Source of the DNA: Chamaecyparis obtusa
Taxonomy: Eukaryota > Streptophyta > Pinopsida > Cupressales > Cupressaceae
Assembly: GCA_027943335.1 (NCBI GenBank)
Contig: BSBK01002929.1
Span: 1,047,001-1,111,000, forward strand
Direction: 5' to 3'
DNA length: 64,000 nucleotides
Shown here: piece by piece, positions 1 to 11,991 of the stretch
Layout of the letters: the number at the start of each line of letters is the position of its first letter
Numbering within the stretch: position 1 is the first letter of the stretch
Program-made: the position numbers and the translations under genes
The notes under the pieces: generated by a model
Seen by the model: the letters and a program-made list of their open reading frames with translations, nothing else
Told to the model about the DNA's origin: nothing
The model's database searches: none

Positions 1-156
1 ATTCCTTATCACTATGTCAAGGACATGGTGGAAAGAAAGGCCATTAAATTAGAATATGTATGTACTGATGAACAAACTGCAGACATTCTCACCAAACCTT
101 TAGCAAGAGGCAAACTCGAACATTTTAGGAATAAACTTGGCTTGGTGAAAATATGA
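1..156 (+). CDS. Ty1/copia polyprotein, C-terminal end (partial)
   Basis: The frame is open from the first base and ends at TGA 154-156, giving 51 residues. It contains the YHYVKDMVERK and TADILTKPLA motifs that close the RNase H domain of plant copia polyproteins. In this family the RNase H degrades the RNA of the RNA-DNA hybrid during reverse transcription. The rest of the polyprotein lies left of the window. It is followed by a non-coding stretch with tandem repeats, a polypurine tract and an LTR, the expected order for a plus-strand copia element. Confidence 0.88.
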   Translation: MPYHYVKDMVERKAIKLEYVCTDEQTADILTKPLARGKLEHFRNKLGLVKI

Positions 157-261
157 GTTTGTTGTACTAACATTTCATTTGTGGTAAATCTATTTATGCT
201 TGCATGTGAATTGTGGAAGTTCACATTAATATTTTTCTTAAATATCATTGATTTTTCTTGT

Positions 262-790
262 GGATCAAGGATCCACATCCGCATGGATCAGGGGTCCATT
301 GTAGAGTAATGGGTGAGACATCATGGATTTGATGTCAAAAGACCATTACACCTAGTAATGGGTGAGACATCATGGATTTGATGGCAAAAGACCATTACAC
401 CTAGTAATGGGTGAGACATCATGGATTTGATGTCAAAAGACCATTACACCTAGTAATGGGTGAGACATCGTGGATTTGATGTCAAAAGACCATTACTCCG
501 AGCAATTGGTGAGACATCATGGATTTGATGTCAAAAGACCATTGCTCCGAGCACTTGGTGAATATCATGGATTTGATATTCGTTAGACCAATGCTCGAGG
601 ATATCATGGATTTGATATCTTGTGGATCAAGGATCCACATTCGCATGGATCAGGGATCCATTGCTAAGTAATGGGTGACACATCATGGATTTGACGTGAA
701 AAGACCATTACTCCAAGCAATTGGTGAGACATCATGGATTTGATGTCAAAAGACCATTGCTCCGAGCACTTGGTGAATATCATGGATTTG
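262..790 (+). repeat. 49-bp tandem array in copia 3' region
   Basis: Four near-identical 49-bp units start at about 307, 356, 405 and 454, each beginning TAATGGGTGAGACATC and ending ATTACACCTAG. Diverged units follow to about 600. A block containing GGATCAAGGATCCACAT at 265-300 recurs at about 624-662, followed by further units, so the array has also undergone a larger duplication. No long ORF crosses it. It sits between the RNase H stop and the polypurine tract. Confidence 0.85.
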
Positions 791-1122
791 ATATTCAATG
801 CTCTTAACATCATGGACTTGATGTCTCTATATATTGGAGAATTTGGTAATTCAATGTTATCATGAATATCATGGACTTGATATTCCTGTGGATCTAATCA
901 ATCCACTCATTCGGAGGATAACGATTTGAGCCAAATTTTTATATAGACTTGGACTTATGGTGGATAGGATCTACCTTCATAGACTTGGAATCTATGATAT
1001 CTCTGGATAGGGTATCCGAGATGATTATGTTTTTGTTCTCACTATCAAGGGTGATAGTTAAGGGTGTGTCCTAGAATAGATGGGATCTATGGTTTGATCT
1101 TACCCTCCAGTCTAAGGGGGAG
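791..1122 (+). other. copia 3' non-coding region with polypurine tract
   Basis: No coding potential is seen. The region ends with TCTAAGGGGGAG at 1111-1122, a polypurine tract directly abutting the LTR start TGTTAATATT. This is where plus-strand DNA synthesis would be primed. Confidence 0.7.
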
Positions 1123-1696
1123 TGTTAATATTTATAGCCTGTCAGCTTAGATCAAACTTGGACTGCAGAATTAATAATTATTTATTATTAATTAACACCC
1201 TAAACTGCCGATTTTATAATGATAATAGTATTGTTATAAAATAAAAAGTATTTAATATATATTGTGATTTATAATTAAAAAGGGTCCATTATTTGGACAA
1301 GTCGGCCCTCCTTGAGGATGACTATTTTGATTATATTCTCATATATATAGGAATCGATTTTGAGAGCAAGAGTTCATCAAAAATATAATATGTTCTCTGC
1401 TCTGCAAAATCAGCTACCTGTGAAATTTATCTATGCCCTTCTTGAGCGAATTTGACCTAGCTCTAATTGGCAATCAGCAGCAACTAAGGAGATTAATTCT
1501 GCAGACTGGAATTCAAACTAGGGCTGGAATCTGGACCTGTTGTAGCAGAATTCATTCAAGGCGAATCTACATCAAATTTGATCAAGCTAAAGGACAAATC
1601 GGGTGTCTTCTTTCCAGCTTGCTCTATGATATATTGTTTCAATTTAGATCATCTCTAGATTGTTAATTTCCTTTGATTAATCTGAATATCTCAACA
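1123..1696 (+). repeat. copia 3' LTR
   Basis: It starts TGTTAATATT after the polypurine tract and is placed to end at ATCTCAACA, giving TG...CA termini and about 574 bp. A TATA-like CATATATATAGG lies near 1342-1353, as expected for an LTR promoter. The right boundary is inferred because no second LTR copy is in the window. Confidence 0.65.
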
Positions 1697-2073
1697 AATA
1701 TTACCGCTTATAGTGATCTGGGTTGTCGTCTCTGATCTATAAATATGTTCATGTAACAATGGTAATTGTTATATCTAATCTTGCCGATAGATATATGCAA
1801 TTGGTAATGGATGTCGTCTCTGATTATTTCTCTTTGTGCATGCACCAGGTATACCTGAATGGAAAATTGCTCTAAACAGAGCAGATCATGTGAGTATAGG
1901 TAAATAAAAATAAATATTTGATGCCCTCTTCAAGAGCCATCGAGCATCATTATATACAATTGCTTGTCAAGGGACAAGATATGAGATAGGGAAGTGTCCT
2001 TTCATGGATGCTTAACAATTGTAAGTTTATTGTAGTTAATGAATAACTAATCAACTTAGTTGATTAGCAGCTA
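1697..2073. other. intergenic, nothing recognised
   Basis: AT-rich sequence between the copia LTR and Element I. No ORF, RNA gene or clear repeat boundary was found. Part of it could belong to the copia LTR if that LTR is longer than placed. Confidence 0.4.
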
Positions 2074-2708
2074 GATGTTTTATTGATGTAAAGAATGCAA
2101 ATAGTTGTATGATGATGTACAATATGACATAATGCAAGTACGAAGTATTGCCACAATGATAGACTACAAATGTGTCTATTGATATGAGTGCAATTGAGAG
2201 GTAGTGTTGTGTGACAATGGATGGCCTCAGGTATAAAGTATTGTTGTATAATGTAGATATGAGATATTGTCATATGATGTAAATATGGTGGATGGATGCA
2301 AATATGAAATATTGCTTCAGGATGACAAGTAGGTGCAAATATGAATGTAGCGTGCTTCAATTGGATGTCGACTTTTAGCAATTTATAGATATCAATGTTA
2401 ATCAATTATGTCGTCCATGCATTCAGATTGATTAGTCACTCTAATGATATAGATCATTATAATACTTAGTCAATAATAGCATTTGATATTTCTTGAGATT
2501 TAATTCAAGTTGGGGTTCGCCAAGATTAATTGCTGCTAGCATACAATGTTGAATACTAACCCATGTTTGGCACAGTCGTTGTAGTTGATATCGTTCATAT
2601 TATGGATGCTTGTTCATTTTCTTTTAATAATAAGCTTAAATTTTTAATTTAAACTTATTTAATCATTTATCTTTACTATTTGTTTAAGGTTAGAATGGAG
2701 ACATTACA
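2074..2708 (-). repeat. Element I 3' LTR
   Basis: Matches the right LTR from about 2106 onwards, for example the shared TGACATAATGCAAGTACGA. It ends GACATTACA at 2708. The left 30-odd bases align poorly, so the outer boundary is approximate. The minus-strand reading inside it is not thought to be a gene, since the same stretch recurs in the other LTR. Confidence 0.7.
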
Positions 2709-2813
2709 GTCTCACCCTCTTCAAAATTGCTTGCCCCCAAGCATTCTTATATTGTCATGATGAATCATAAACCTTGAATCCCAAATAGATATGTAGAATG
2801 ATTCAATGAATAT

Positions 2814-4055
2814 TCATTGCTTCATGTTGATGTCGTTGAACTTACTATACCATTCACTGTAAACTCTCAGATCCCAAGGAGTAAAGTTCCAATTGAGAAT
2901 TGAATCCCAAATTGTCCTTATTTGTGTTCTGTCAAGGAGATGCTTTGTTATTCTGATTTCAACAATCGGACTTCCATGACCAAGCTGTAAATGCCTCTTT
3001 GGAGATCTTAGGAAATGTTTAATACATAATCTCATGGATGCAATCTTCACTAATGGTAAAAGAATATTGTTCAACCTTAGTATCCAAGGCCTTGTATTTT
3101 CTCTCAAGGCATCAAAAGAAGAATTTTGAACCTTCCAATCTATTGCCTCCTTGATTTGGTAAGTAGTAGTGTCTAGCAACCTCTTTGAATGTTGATATGG
3201 ATGAGTATTTATTGTGATAGAGGTTGATATTGGAATGATACTTGTAGGATTAATTAGCATTTCTAAAGTGTCCCATGATCCAACGATAACAACCATTTCC
3301 TCGTCAACTAATTTCATCATTATGCAATAATAACTGCTTGGTGTAGAACACATATGGGAAGGGTTACGCCTTCTCTTTGCTAAACTCAAGCATTCAGCAT
3401 CTGACCTTTGTCCGAAGGAAACGATCCAAATCTGAATTGCAACCTCATAAAGTTTGATTGAAGAATGTTTAGTGCCACCATTGTTTATCTTGTCCCAAAT
3501 GGTTCTCATTGCTTCCTTGATTGAAGATGCACCAGGATCCCAAAATTTGTTTTTGTCTTCACCTTTGTGTGATTTCAAAATAGCCTCTTCATTTATTTCA
3601 AAGAGCGGGTAGTCATAGGTTTGATCCACTTCAATTTCAAATAAGGGGTTATGAAAAAGTTGAAGAGTGTCCTTGTTTCCAAAATCAAGCTTGTCTAAAT
3701 CCGAACTTCCATAATTTGCTTCCTCGTCTAATGCTTTTAATACATTGTTTCTTCCTCTATCCTATGATTTTTTATGTGATCATTCACTTGCTTGTATTGA
3801 TCGTCCTTGTCCACTAGCTTTTGTATCTTATCCTCCCATACTTTTGATGTTACAATTTCTTGTTCATCCATCTCAACATAATTAGATTGGATACAAATAG
3901 TGACTCTGGGTTCTCTTGTACTAGAAGCATTACCTCTCTCATCTATGACCATAGATGACAAGTCTTCTTCAAAAGGTGAGAGAGGATTTTGTTTGACATC
4001 TTTGAACAACTTTGAATAATCTAAATTGTAATTTCTTGCTTCAACCTCTATTATG
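2814..4055 (-). pseudogene. unknown ORF of Element I, 3' part
   Basis: Two minus-strand readings, 4055-3737 and then about 3736-2814, join through one frameshift near 3745, giving about 410 codons. The first part is acidic and contains the segment SKVWEDKIQKLV. A similar TWEDKLENLV occurs in the Element II ORF. The second part has FWDPGASSIKEAMRTIWDK and is mixed basic and hydrophobic. No catalytic motif, zinc finger or retroviral domain is recognised. The hAT element at 4056 interrupts its 5' side. Function unknown. Confidence 0.5.
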
Positions 4056-4181
4056 CTATGCTCCACAAAGTTTCGGGGACAGGGACGTTTTAGGCGATGG
4101 GGACGTGTTTTTGGTAAGGGTACGGTTCAGGGCCAATTTTTAGGGGATGGTAGGGGACAGCTAGTAAAAAAATAGGGGAAT

Positions 4182-4227
4182 TTATATATATATATATATA
4201 TATAGATAGATAGATAGATAGATAGAG
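4182..4227. repeat. (TA)n-(GATA)n microsatellite
   Basis: About ten TA units run directly into about six GATA units, inside the 3' non-coding end of the hAT element. Confidence 0.9.
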
Positions 4228-4655
4228 GGAGATTTCAAATATGCATATTATAACATTGATAAACCAATTACCATAGACATTTTAGAAGCTCAATACATAG
4301 AAAATTAACAAAATTCAAATGTTTTCATTGTCAAAATATGGCATACATATAGCAAAAATGCCCAAACGCTCCAAGTTTCATGCGTGAAATGACACAAAAT
4401 ATTGAAATGTAAACAATAGACATACTATTATAAGTCTATAACTAAAATACTAAACAAAATACACAAGTCCAACTCCATAATCAGCTGTCCATAATAATCA
4501 TAATCAATAATGTATCTGCAAATATATGGCTGTACATAAACAGCACATGGTAGGTCTAGGAATCTAAATCCAAATCAGAGCCAATCACTAGCAAGATGAG
4601 GGTCTTCCTCATCCAATGGAACCCCAAGCAATCTTGGAGGTGTTTCATCCTCAAC

Positions 4656-7007
4656 CTACATTGCATCTTTGGGATTAACATCCCAACTTAAGGCTGGAGT
4701 GTGACAATACTCAATACTATGTTGATCTTGTAGCTGTAATGCACTGTGAATAGCCACTAATTTCTCTGATCGTCTAGAGGTAAGGTTGTTCCTCTTGACT
4801 GATTGGATGAAGCTATATGTGGACCAATTCCTCTCTACAGCAAAGGAAGTAGCAACTTGTGAAAGAAGACGAATGGAAAGTATTCTCAGCTCAGGTGCAT
4901 CACTACCATGCCCCGTCCACCATCCAATAAGGTCAGTTTGAGCTAGAGTAGCTCTATCCGTCTTCACCTCTAGTCTACCAAAGATTGGAACACAAAGCTT
5001 GACGAATGCAATCCACTGACCCTAAAGTTTAGTAGAATCATCTTCATTGTACATTTTTTAAATCGCCTTATAGAAGCCCTCCTTCACCTAAGTTGAACAC
5101 AAAAAAAAATATATTAAATAATGAAGAGATAATCATAAGAGATCTACTTCGCTATTAGAAATTTAAATTGAAAACTTGAGATTTCAAATTTGAGAATCAC
5201 CTCCTCGTCACTAGATGGAGCCACTCTCCCAGGTCTCGATGCATACCATTTGGGATTGAAAGCATAGGCTGCCATGTGAAGCGAGGAGTTCATAATGTTC
5301 CACCATTGCGTCATAAGGGGCCTAAGATGCTCCTCATAAAATCTCAAAGTAAGGTCCCTACTATCAATAATTCGCTTGATCTACCCAAGCATGCTATCAA
5401 AAAGTCTCATAAATCTCTCCAAGGTTAGGAGAGCATATATCAGCATATCTAATGACCCACACAATAGGCTCAATGAAGGAGCGAATGTATCTGCAAGTGC
5501 AAGCAAGTTACAAGTTAGAAACATCTTAAATTTTAAAATTCTTAATTCTTAAATAATAAAATCGGCAAATGCCAAAAGCAAAAATAATTTTATTAAATCA
5601 GCAATAACAATTTTCTTACCTCATTGTCGACCACCAGTTATCATCAAGGATTCTTTGCTTCACACTTCTTCCCTCCAGTGTGCTGGACTCATGCCATCTA
5701 GTCCACTCTGCATTGACCACCATGGATTGTAAGCTCTCCTATACCTCAAGCATCCTCTCCAACAAAATAAAGTAGCTAGCATATCTAGTCACCACAGGCT
5801 TGAGGGATTCCTTCTTGGAAAATACCCTAAACAATGCAAGAGATATGTGATGGTTGCAAATAAACATTTGCACATCTCTAACCTCAAACACCATTGCCTT
5901 TATCAAATCAATTTTACCAATGTCCTTCAAGGTGTTGTTCAATGCATGTATGGGGTCCAAAAAAAATGCTTATAAGCACCATCCACCATCAATCCAGCTA
6001 ACTTACACACCTGGTCTGAATCAAGACTACTTGCACAACATTAGCAAGTCCAACCTCTTCTATAGCATCTCTCAAAATCTGAAATTGGAAGACTACATCC
6101 TTTCTTTTCCTTGAACAATCTCTAGCTCTAAGAAAATAAGAGCCCACTGTGCTAGTGACAATAAGATTGATGAGTGGTCGATGTTTGATATCGGTCCCAC
6201 CCATCCATGATGATGGAGCTTCCATCCCTCAAATATGTCTATCTTATATCCTCCATCAAAATGCTCGCTTTTAAGTACTCTCTATCAAGAGGGGTGGTGC
6301 ATAGTTTTGTTTCTCCAAGTGGTACAAATGAGGGACCAGCAGCATAGATATCTTTGCACATTTGTTTAAAATATGAGGAACGTGACACATGCAATTGTAT
6401 AGCATGAGCAAAAAGAAATTTGGCAATAGATGACTCAGCCACCTCTTTTGCTTGCAAGTTGAACAAATCAGCAATATTGGTATCTCTTACTCTTCTTTCC
6501 CTTTCCTTTAGTAGAAGTGGGAATGGGTGTGGCACTTTCTTGCCTATGAGAAGGATGAGTCAAAGGCATACTAGCTTGCTCATTCTCTATTGAAGTCCCT
6601 GATTTTAATGCGTCCCCCTCCATGTGCAATCTATTTGCCTCAAGTTTTTATTCTTGTGTTATTTTTTTGCAACCTTTGACCCCTTGGCCACCTATCCACA
6701 AAAGATGGCAATAGACTCTAGTATAGCTCCCAAACTAATGTTTGTGACACAAATGGCACTCCCATTCCATACTACCCCCGGAATTGTTTTTCTTATCCTT
6801 GTCTACTCTTGTGGAAAATTGTAGGAGAGGTTTCTTGGGGTTGAATGGGCCTTTTGCAAACTTTTTGACGGCTTGGGAAGGGCACTCAAATGGGTTAAAG
6901 GTTGCTGCCCCTACTACATCCACATTAGTTGAAGACCCCCCTATGACTACCCTAGTACTAGATCTTTTTCTTTGAAATCTTTGAGTTTCTTGCATTACAA
7001 CATCCAT
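4656..7007 (-). pseudogene. hAT transposase (BED / DUF659 / dimerisation), decayed
   Basis: Reading from 7007 downward: a BED zinc finger with WECHLCHKH and then, past a stop, GSYTRVYCHLL (7007-6650); a block ending in LCTTPLDREYLKA (6535-6239); a DUF659 block with RPLINLIVTSTVGSYFL (6225-5998); the RNase H-like middle with VTRYASYFILLERM (5960-5739); and a C-terminal hAT dimerisation segment with LLSQVATSFAVERNWS (4967-4656). The order is that of plant DUF659-type hAT transposases, which cut and paste DNA as dimers. Stops and frameshifts separate every block, so it cannot encode an active enzyme. The plus-strand copy at 31198-33790 is a relative. Confidence 0.88.
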
Positions 7008-7648
7008 GCTATCACTACTCCCTTACTTCCATTGTTGCTCATGATTATGCAATGTAAAATAGTGTTGCAAGTTTTTAAAAAAATGTATTTCACTCAAAAT
7101 GTCCTACCCATGTGTTGCAAAACAAATGGAAAATGGAGAAAAAAATGGCCACAAAGTTGAAATAAACAAATGGAAAATTAAAAACCTACCTGGAATAAAG
7201 AAGATTTGATGGCAAAACCTCCTCTTGCAACTCCAAAATGAAAAATTTCTTCACTAGCTTACTGCTGCTCTAAGTTCTTATTCTTCGCAAATATGGTGAA
7301 ATGAGTAAGTTTTTACTTTTTTGGTCTTTTATCTTCTCAAATAGGGTTTCAAATTTTTTATTGCCTTTTAAACCCACATGGGGCCAACCAAGTAAAGATA
7401 GATATTAAAAAAATCTTTTTTTATTTGTTCAGTTATCTCTTTTTGTGTTGAGCCGTCGGGGACGACAATCCGTCCTGGGGATGATCGAGGGACAGCTAAG
7501 TTGTCCCCGATACAAATTGTTGTACCCCCGTATTCTCGTCCCCGTACCGTACCCGAGACAGGTGCGGGTCAAAAAATGCAAGGGACACGTCCCCATGGAA
7601 CACGGCTATTATGTTATCTTCTAGGCATGATCCTTGAGATGATGTGAG

Positions 7649-8446
7649 TGTTGATATTTGTGGCCTTGAGGAAAAGCCAGATTACGTTGAATTTCAAATA
7701 CATTGAAAAATTCCTATAAAGACGACTTGAATATTGAATTATTGAAATGGCTATATGAGCCGACTTGCATATTAAAATTCATATTATGGGACGACTTGTA
7801 TAAGAGACGACTTGCACTTAATTATACAAGGAATGACTTGTATTTAATATGCTAGTAAAGGTCGGCCACTATAATGTTGAATAGGTGTGACTCTTTAAGT
7901 CACCCTCTTGCACATATATATAAGAGGTGAAGTGCGAATTGGACAGGCATCAAAAACATAACATGCAGATTCAATTCGCACTATTTAGGCAGACCTAAGG
8001 TGATCTAAATTGCAGTCCTAATTCGCATTTTCATAAGCCAAGCTAGTAATAACAAAATTACAGACTTTGATTGAAGCTGAAGTATTATACACACCTGGAG
8101 GACATTTATAGCAGAACTAAGAGCAGATTAAAATAGCGAATTGGAGCAGAATTAGAGCAGATTAAAATAGCGAATTGGAGCAGAATTAGAGCAGATTAAT
8201 ATAGCGATTTGGAGCAGATAATAAGGATATGTTTTAGCAATCTCTCAAGGACAATCTTGGATAAATTGAAAGGCAAAGATCAAGGGCGAATTACACCAGA
8301 TTCATAGGTCAAATCTGAGCAACATAAAGGGCATCTACAAGCAGATTGAAGGCTTCTAAATCGGGTATTCTCAATCCTCGTTTGTTTATTATAAAAGAAT
8401 TTATATTTCAGTTTGTAGATTTCCTTTAAAGTCTGAAATATTAACA
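7649..8446 (+). repeat. solo copia LTR
   Basis: It starts TGTTGATATTTGTGG and ends AAATATTAACA, and is flanked by the exact 5-bp duplication GTGAG (7644-7648 and 8447-8451). It shares TGTGGCCTTGAG, GACGACTTGCATATT and the AATTCGCAC region with the LTRs at 27353 and 30024, so it belongs to the same copia LTR family in the same orientation. No internal element sequence remains, which indicates LTR-LTR recombination after insertion into Element I. Confidence 0.9.
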
Positions 8447-8451
8447 GTGAG

Positions 8452-8633
8452 GTCACCCTCACTATTCTTATGGAACCATGTTCTTCACTCATTTGTGATA
8501 CATGAAGAGTAAATAGCCTCTTTTTCCTTTCCTTGCACTTGTGGTGTTTCATGATCATCTCACTTTGACCTCTTCTAGGGTTTCATGTTTTGCAATTAAA
8601 CATTCTTTTGATGTTGCCACTTTCAATGCCTTC
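8452..8633 (-). pseudogene. unknown ORF of Element I, 5' part
   Basis: Short minus-strand readings in two frames: about 26 residues from 8633, containing ATSKECLIAKHETLEEVK, and a reading from 8558 containing HVSQMSEEHGSIRIVR. They lie upstream of the solo LTR and the hAT element, in line with the ORF continuing at 4055. After removing both insertions the frames still do not match, so a frameshift is also present. No domain recognised. Confidence 0.35.
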
Positions 8634-9184
8634 ATTTTATGTGAGGAGTGGATGGGTGAGACTCATAATGCAATTGTTGTATTGCAATCGTTCACCTCAT
8701 GTTCCTTAAGGTGTTCTTGCTCTTTGCTTCCCTTTTTTAGGTTTGAATGATGACTTCTTTGCTCCTTAGGTAGGTACTTTATCCGTAGATCAATGTAGTA
8801 CTCTAAAGACATAACTTGTTGAAGACTACTATTTAACCAATCATGCCCAAATTGCTCATGTAGATTACTGATGTTGGCTCACTGCTTTCTTGCCTTTCAA
8901 ATCTACATGAAAATGTTTGTGTGACTTTGAATTTGTTGGAGTTTGAATGAATTGTTTTATATTACCTCCTTTGTTGCCATTCTTGTATATGGATGTTAGT
9001 TTGCTCAACAATTAATCTAATTTATTATGTGTGTTTCTTTGCTCTACCATGCTTTGATGCAAGCACTTGTTAAGTTTTTCATTTTCTCCCAATTTTGAAA
9101 CTCCTTGTTATACTTGTTCCTCAACTGTTTCCATCTTTAATAATTTTTGAAATATGTTGCCCCCACTGGATGGTAGGTTCATTA
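8634..9184 (-). other. Element I leader region
   Basis: Lies between the primer binding site and the first ORF remnants. No coding or RNA feature is recognised. This is the expected place for the 5' leader of the minus-strand element. Confidence 0.45.
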
Positions 9185-9196
9185 GCTTTGATACCA
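9185..9196 (-). promoter_or_regulatory. Element I primer binding site
   Basis: Minus-strand TGGTATCAAAGC, two bases from the LTR end. It resembles the plant initiator-Met tRNA site TGGTATCAGAGC with one change. Confidence 0.8.
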
Positions 9197-9198
9197 AT

Positions 9199-9851
9199 TG
9201 TAATGTCCCATTTCAGGATACTTAGGAATTATAGGACAATTACTTGATGATGATGTGCAAATATGACATAATGCAAGTACGAAGTATCGCCACAATGATG
9301 GACTGCAAATGTGTCTCTTGATATGAGTGCAATCGAGAGGTAGTATTGTGTGACAACAAATGGCCTCAGGCATGAAAAATTGTTGTATAATGTAGATATG
9401 AGATATTTTCATATGATGCAAATATGTTGGATGGATGCAGATATAAAAAAATTGCTACAGGATGACGGGTGGGTGCAAATATGAATGCAGCATGCTTCAA
9501 TTGGATGTCAACTTTAGCAATTTATACAAGTCGTTAATCAATGATGTCGTCCATGCCTTCAGATTGATTAGTCACTGTGATGATATAGATCATTACAAAC
9601 TTCCATACTTAGTCGACAATAGCATTCGATATTTCTTGAGGTTTTATTCAAGTTGGGGTTTTGCAAGATAAATTGCTGCTATCATACGATGTTGAATACC
9701 AATCCATGTTTGGCTCAGCCATTGTAGTTAATATCATTCATAGTATGGATGCTTGTTCATTTTCTTTTCATAATAAGTTTAAATTTTTAATTTAAACTTA
9801 TTTAATCATTTATCCTTACTATTTGTTTAAGGTCAAAATGGTGACATTACA
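9199..9851 (-). repeat. Element I 5' LTR
   Basis: 653 bp with perfect 9-bp inverted ends, TGTAATGTC and GACATTACA. It pairs with 2074-2708. The repeat fixes the orientation of Element I because the primer site lies on its left side. Confidence 0.82.
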
Positions 9852-11991
9852 AAGCGTGCACTCGAGAATGGAAACGTAATCATACCCCTAATACTTATAC
9901 TTCATTTTGTATAAAATTTTGCCACCAACTACGAACAAAACGTGTTTGACTGAAAAATTTGCTTCCAAGTCATGTCTTGCAATGCTGCACTAGATCTTCT
10001 AGTCCATTCCCATGCAACTTAGGGAGTTTCCTCCTATCCAAGCCAAGACTTGCCGATGGGGTCACCATTCTAGAATAGTATGCACCGTGTACTAAGGACC
10101 CAATAGGATTGCTTCACTCTTGCTCACGTTATGGTGGTTCTTCCACACTCTCGGCCATGTGTGAGCCTTCTACACATCCGTCAATGTACCTTACACCTTG
10201 GTTACTTGAACCTGATCTCCCTCCTCGGGATCTTTAGCTCATTCCTCCTATTCTAGGTTCCCTTGTTATGAAAATGTTCTCAATGCCATGTAGAGTGTTC
10301 TCAAATATTTAGGCTACCTCACTATAATATCCCCAAATTTAGAACAATGGGAATACAATTAAAATAAATTTTAATTAAAGATTGAAATTTATTTATAGAA
10401 ACCAAGTACAAATGTCAAAGTAATGTGCCTACGTTTCTAAACAAAACATAAGCGGATGTAAAAGACTAAGTCGATAAAGTCAAATATTGCCACCTAGTAT
10501 TAATGAATGATGATAATTAAAGTATCAGCAATCGTGAAAAATATTGACCATGATTAAGGATTATTTAGTGAATGAAGGCAATAGAATTACCAATTACCAA
10601 AATACCAAAGTCACTAGTGGTAATGAATATAGGCACATGACATATCAATGTATTAAGGCAGCATTTATAACCGAAGAATAGTCGATACTATTATGATAAT
10701 AGCAATAATAATTACTAGAGGAAATAGAGTTGCCAGATTGAATAAGGGAAGGTGCAATACAATCAAACAGGGGTAGTCGGAATAAGTATCATGTCGTATT
10801 TATACCACACCGATTTTAGAAGCATCTCAGCACTGCTATAAGGCCCGTAGACTAAGTAACGTCCAATAATAGCCACATAAGTCGAAATCCTATATCGACA
10901 TCATCATTACGTAAGGTGGTCAATCTCATCGATCAACGATATTATGTGAAGCGGAAGTAACTAAGGAAATGATAACAATTAAAGCATTGTTAATCTATGT
11001 TATGATGACGTATCCAAGTAATAAAAATTGCCACCTCAAGAAGTCATCAACACCTTTGAATATGTGGACAAGGGGAGCTAAATGAAATATGATAGTACCG
11101 TATTAACAAATATACTATAATACATCACATAACATAATATTAGTCGTGGCAGTTTGTTACACTCAATTGTTTGCTGGTGTTAAGTATTTTTGTGCATCAC
11201 TTTCTAAATGGCGTCTTTGGTATTTTGAATTTTCATTTTGAACTATTGTTTTGAACCTTCCAAGTTCAAAGTCCCGTGTTCAATCTCAGCTTGCGCATTT
11301 TACGTTGTCACGGCTTCACTTTGGCTAGAGTTTATCCTTTAGGCGGTGTTCCTTGTTTTGAAGTTTCATTTTGAACTTTCAAAGTTCAAATTGTACAAGT
11401 GCAAGCAAAAAGTGAGTTCATTGCATCAAGTTAAGAAGCCATCACATCTTTGGTCAGGTTTGTATCTCTCATTTTGAACTTTTGTTTTGAACTTCCAAGT
11501 TCAAAGTTAAAAGTTCAAAATTAAAAATTCCCGGATCCAAGGCTGTAATTAAATATTCAAAAGAAGGGGAGCAATGCTGGTACGAATGGAGAATATTTCG
11601 GAAGATTTCAAATTTGTTTAAAGTGTATCACTTTTGGGAGAGCTAATTATTAGTCTATGAGCTCAAAGGGTGTGAAATGACGGTTAATCGATGGTATGTC
11701 AAAATGAGGTCATTTCATCATTAATTCGCGCGGGGATAATGAAGGTTTGAGAGTGTTGTGAATTCAAGCAGATCTTTGCTTTTATAAGTAAAGATTGTGT
11801 TTCTTTTTATTCAGCGTCAAGTTTTCATATCGTCGCGGAGCAGGAAAGCGAAGGAGGTAATTTCAGGTGTTGCAACTGACATTTTGATGAATTCTAGTGA
11901 GTCGTTGAAACTCTGATCTTTCTAGCTTAAACAATCTGTTGAAGAATAGCGAGTCTCAAATTTTCTGCTTAGATTCCTTTGTTTTGTTGTT
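9852..11991. other. non-coding, probably upstream region of the 12-kb ORF set
   Basis: No reading frame of note. A stretch starting TATAATATCCCC near 10323 looks like the start of an LTR but has no second copy in view. Nearer the right end, CTTTTATAAGTAAAG around 11777-11792 could be a TATA region for the ORF set that begins at about 11992. The rest shows nothing recognisable except the repeated motif listed separately. Confidence 0.35.
11222..11530. repeat. dispersed TTTTGAACTT / AAGTTCAAA repeats
   Basis: A block of the type CATTTTGAAC...GTTTTGAAC..TTCCAAGTTCAAAGT occurs three times, near 11234, 11366 and 11469, with complementary TTGAACTT and AAGTTCAA arms. Each block could fold back on itself. 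Confidence 0.6.

Larger units (their letters stand above)
4056..7605 (-). mobile_element. hAT DNA transposon inserted in Element I
   Basis: The 3550-bp element is flanked by an exact 8-bp duplication CTATTATG (4048-4055 and 7606-7613), the hallmark length for hAT elements. Its ends are imperfect inverted repeats: left CTATGCTCCAC, right read inward CCGTGTTCCAT. Several GGGGACG-type motifs lie just inside both ends, as is common for hAT subterminal regions. A minus-strand transposase remnant lies between. Removing the element and one target copy rejoins Element I sequence. Confidence 0.88.
2074..9851 (-). mobile_element. Element I: non-autonomous LTR retrotransposon
   Basis: Two long direct repeats (about 2074-2708 and 9199-9851) flank the element. 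On the minus strand the right LTR begins TGTAATGTCACC and ends GGGACATTACA, and is followed after 2 bp by TGGTATCAAAGC, an initiator-Met-type primer binding site. At the other end GAAGAGGGTGAGAC is a polypurine tract next to the left LTR. No gag, protease, integrase or RT motif is seen between the LTRs, only a broken unknown ORF. The interior carries a hAT element and a solo copia LTR. No clear 5-bp target duplication is visible, and the left end is eroded. Confidence 0.78.

Noticed and set aside
1433..1666. 77-codon plus-strand frame
   Set aside because: Lies inside the copia LTR, with no domain and no start context.
2064..2405. 113-codon minus-strand frame, with a relative at 9182-9421
   Set aside because: Both are LTR sequence of Element I; the similarity is due to the LTR repeat, not to a gene family.
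10323..10400. LTR-like start TATAATATCCCC
   Set aside because: No partner copy, primer site or matching end was found in the window.
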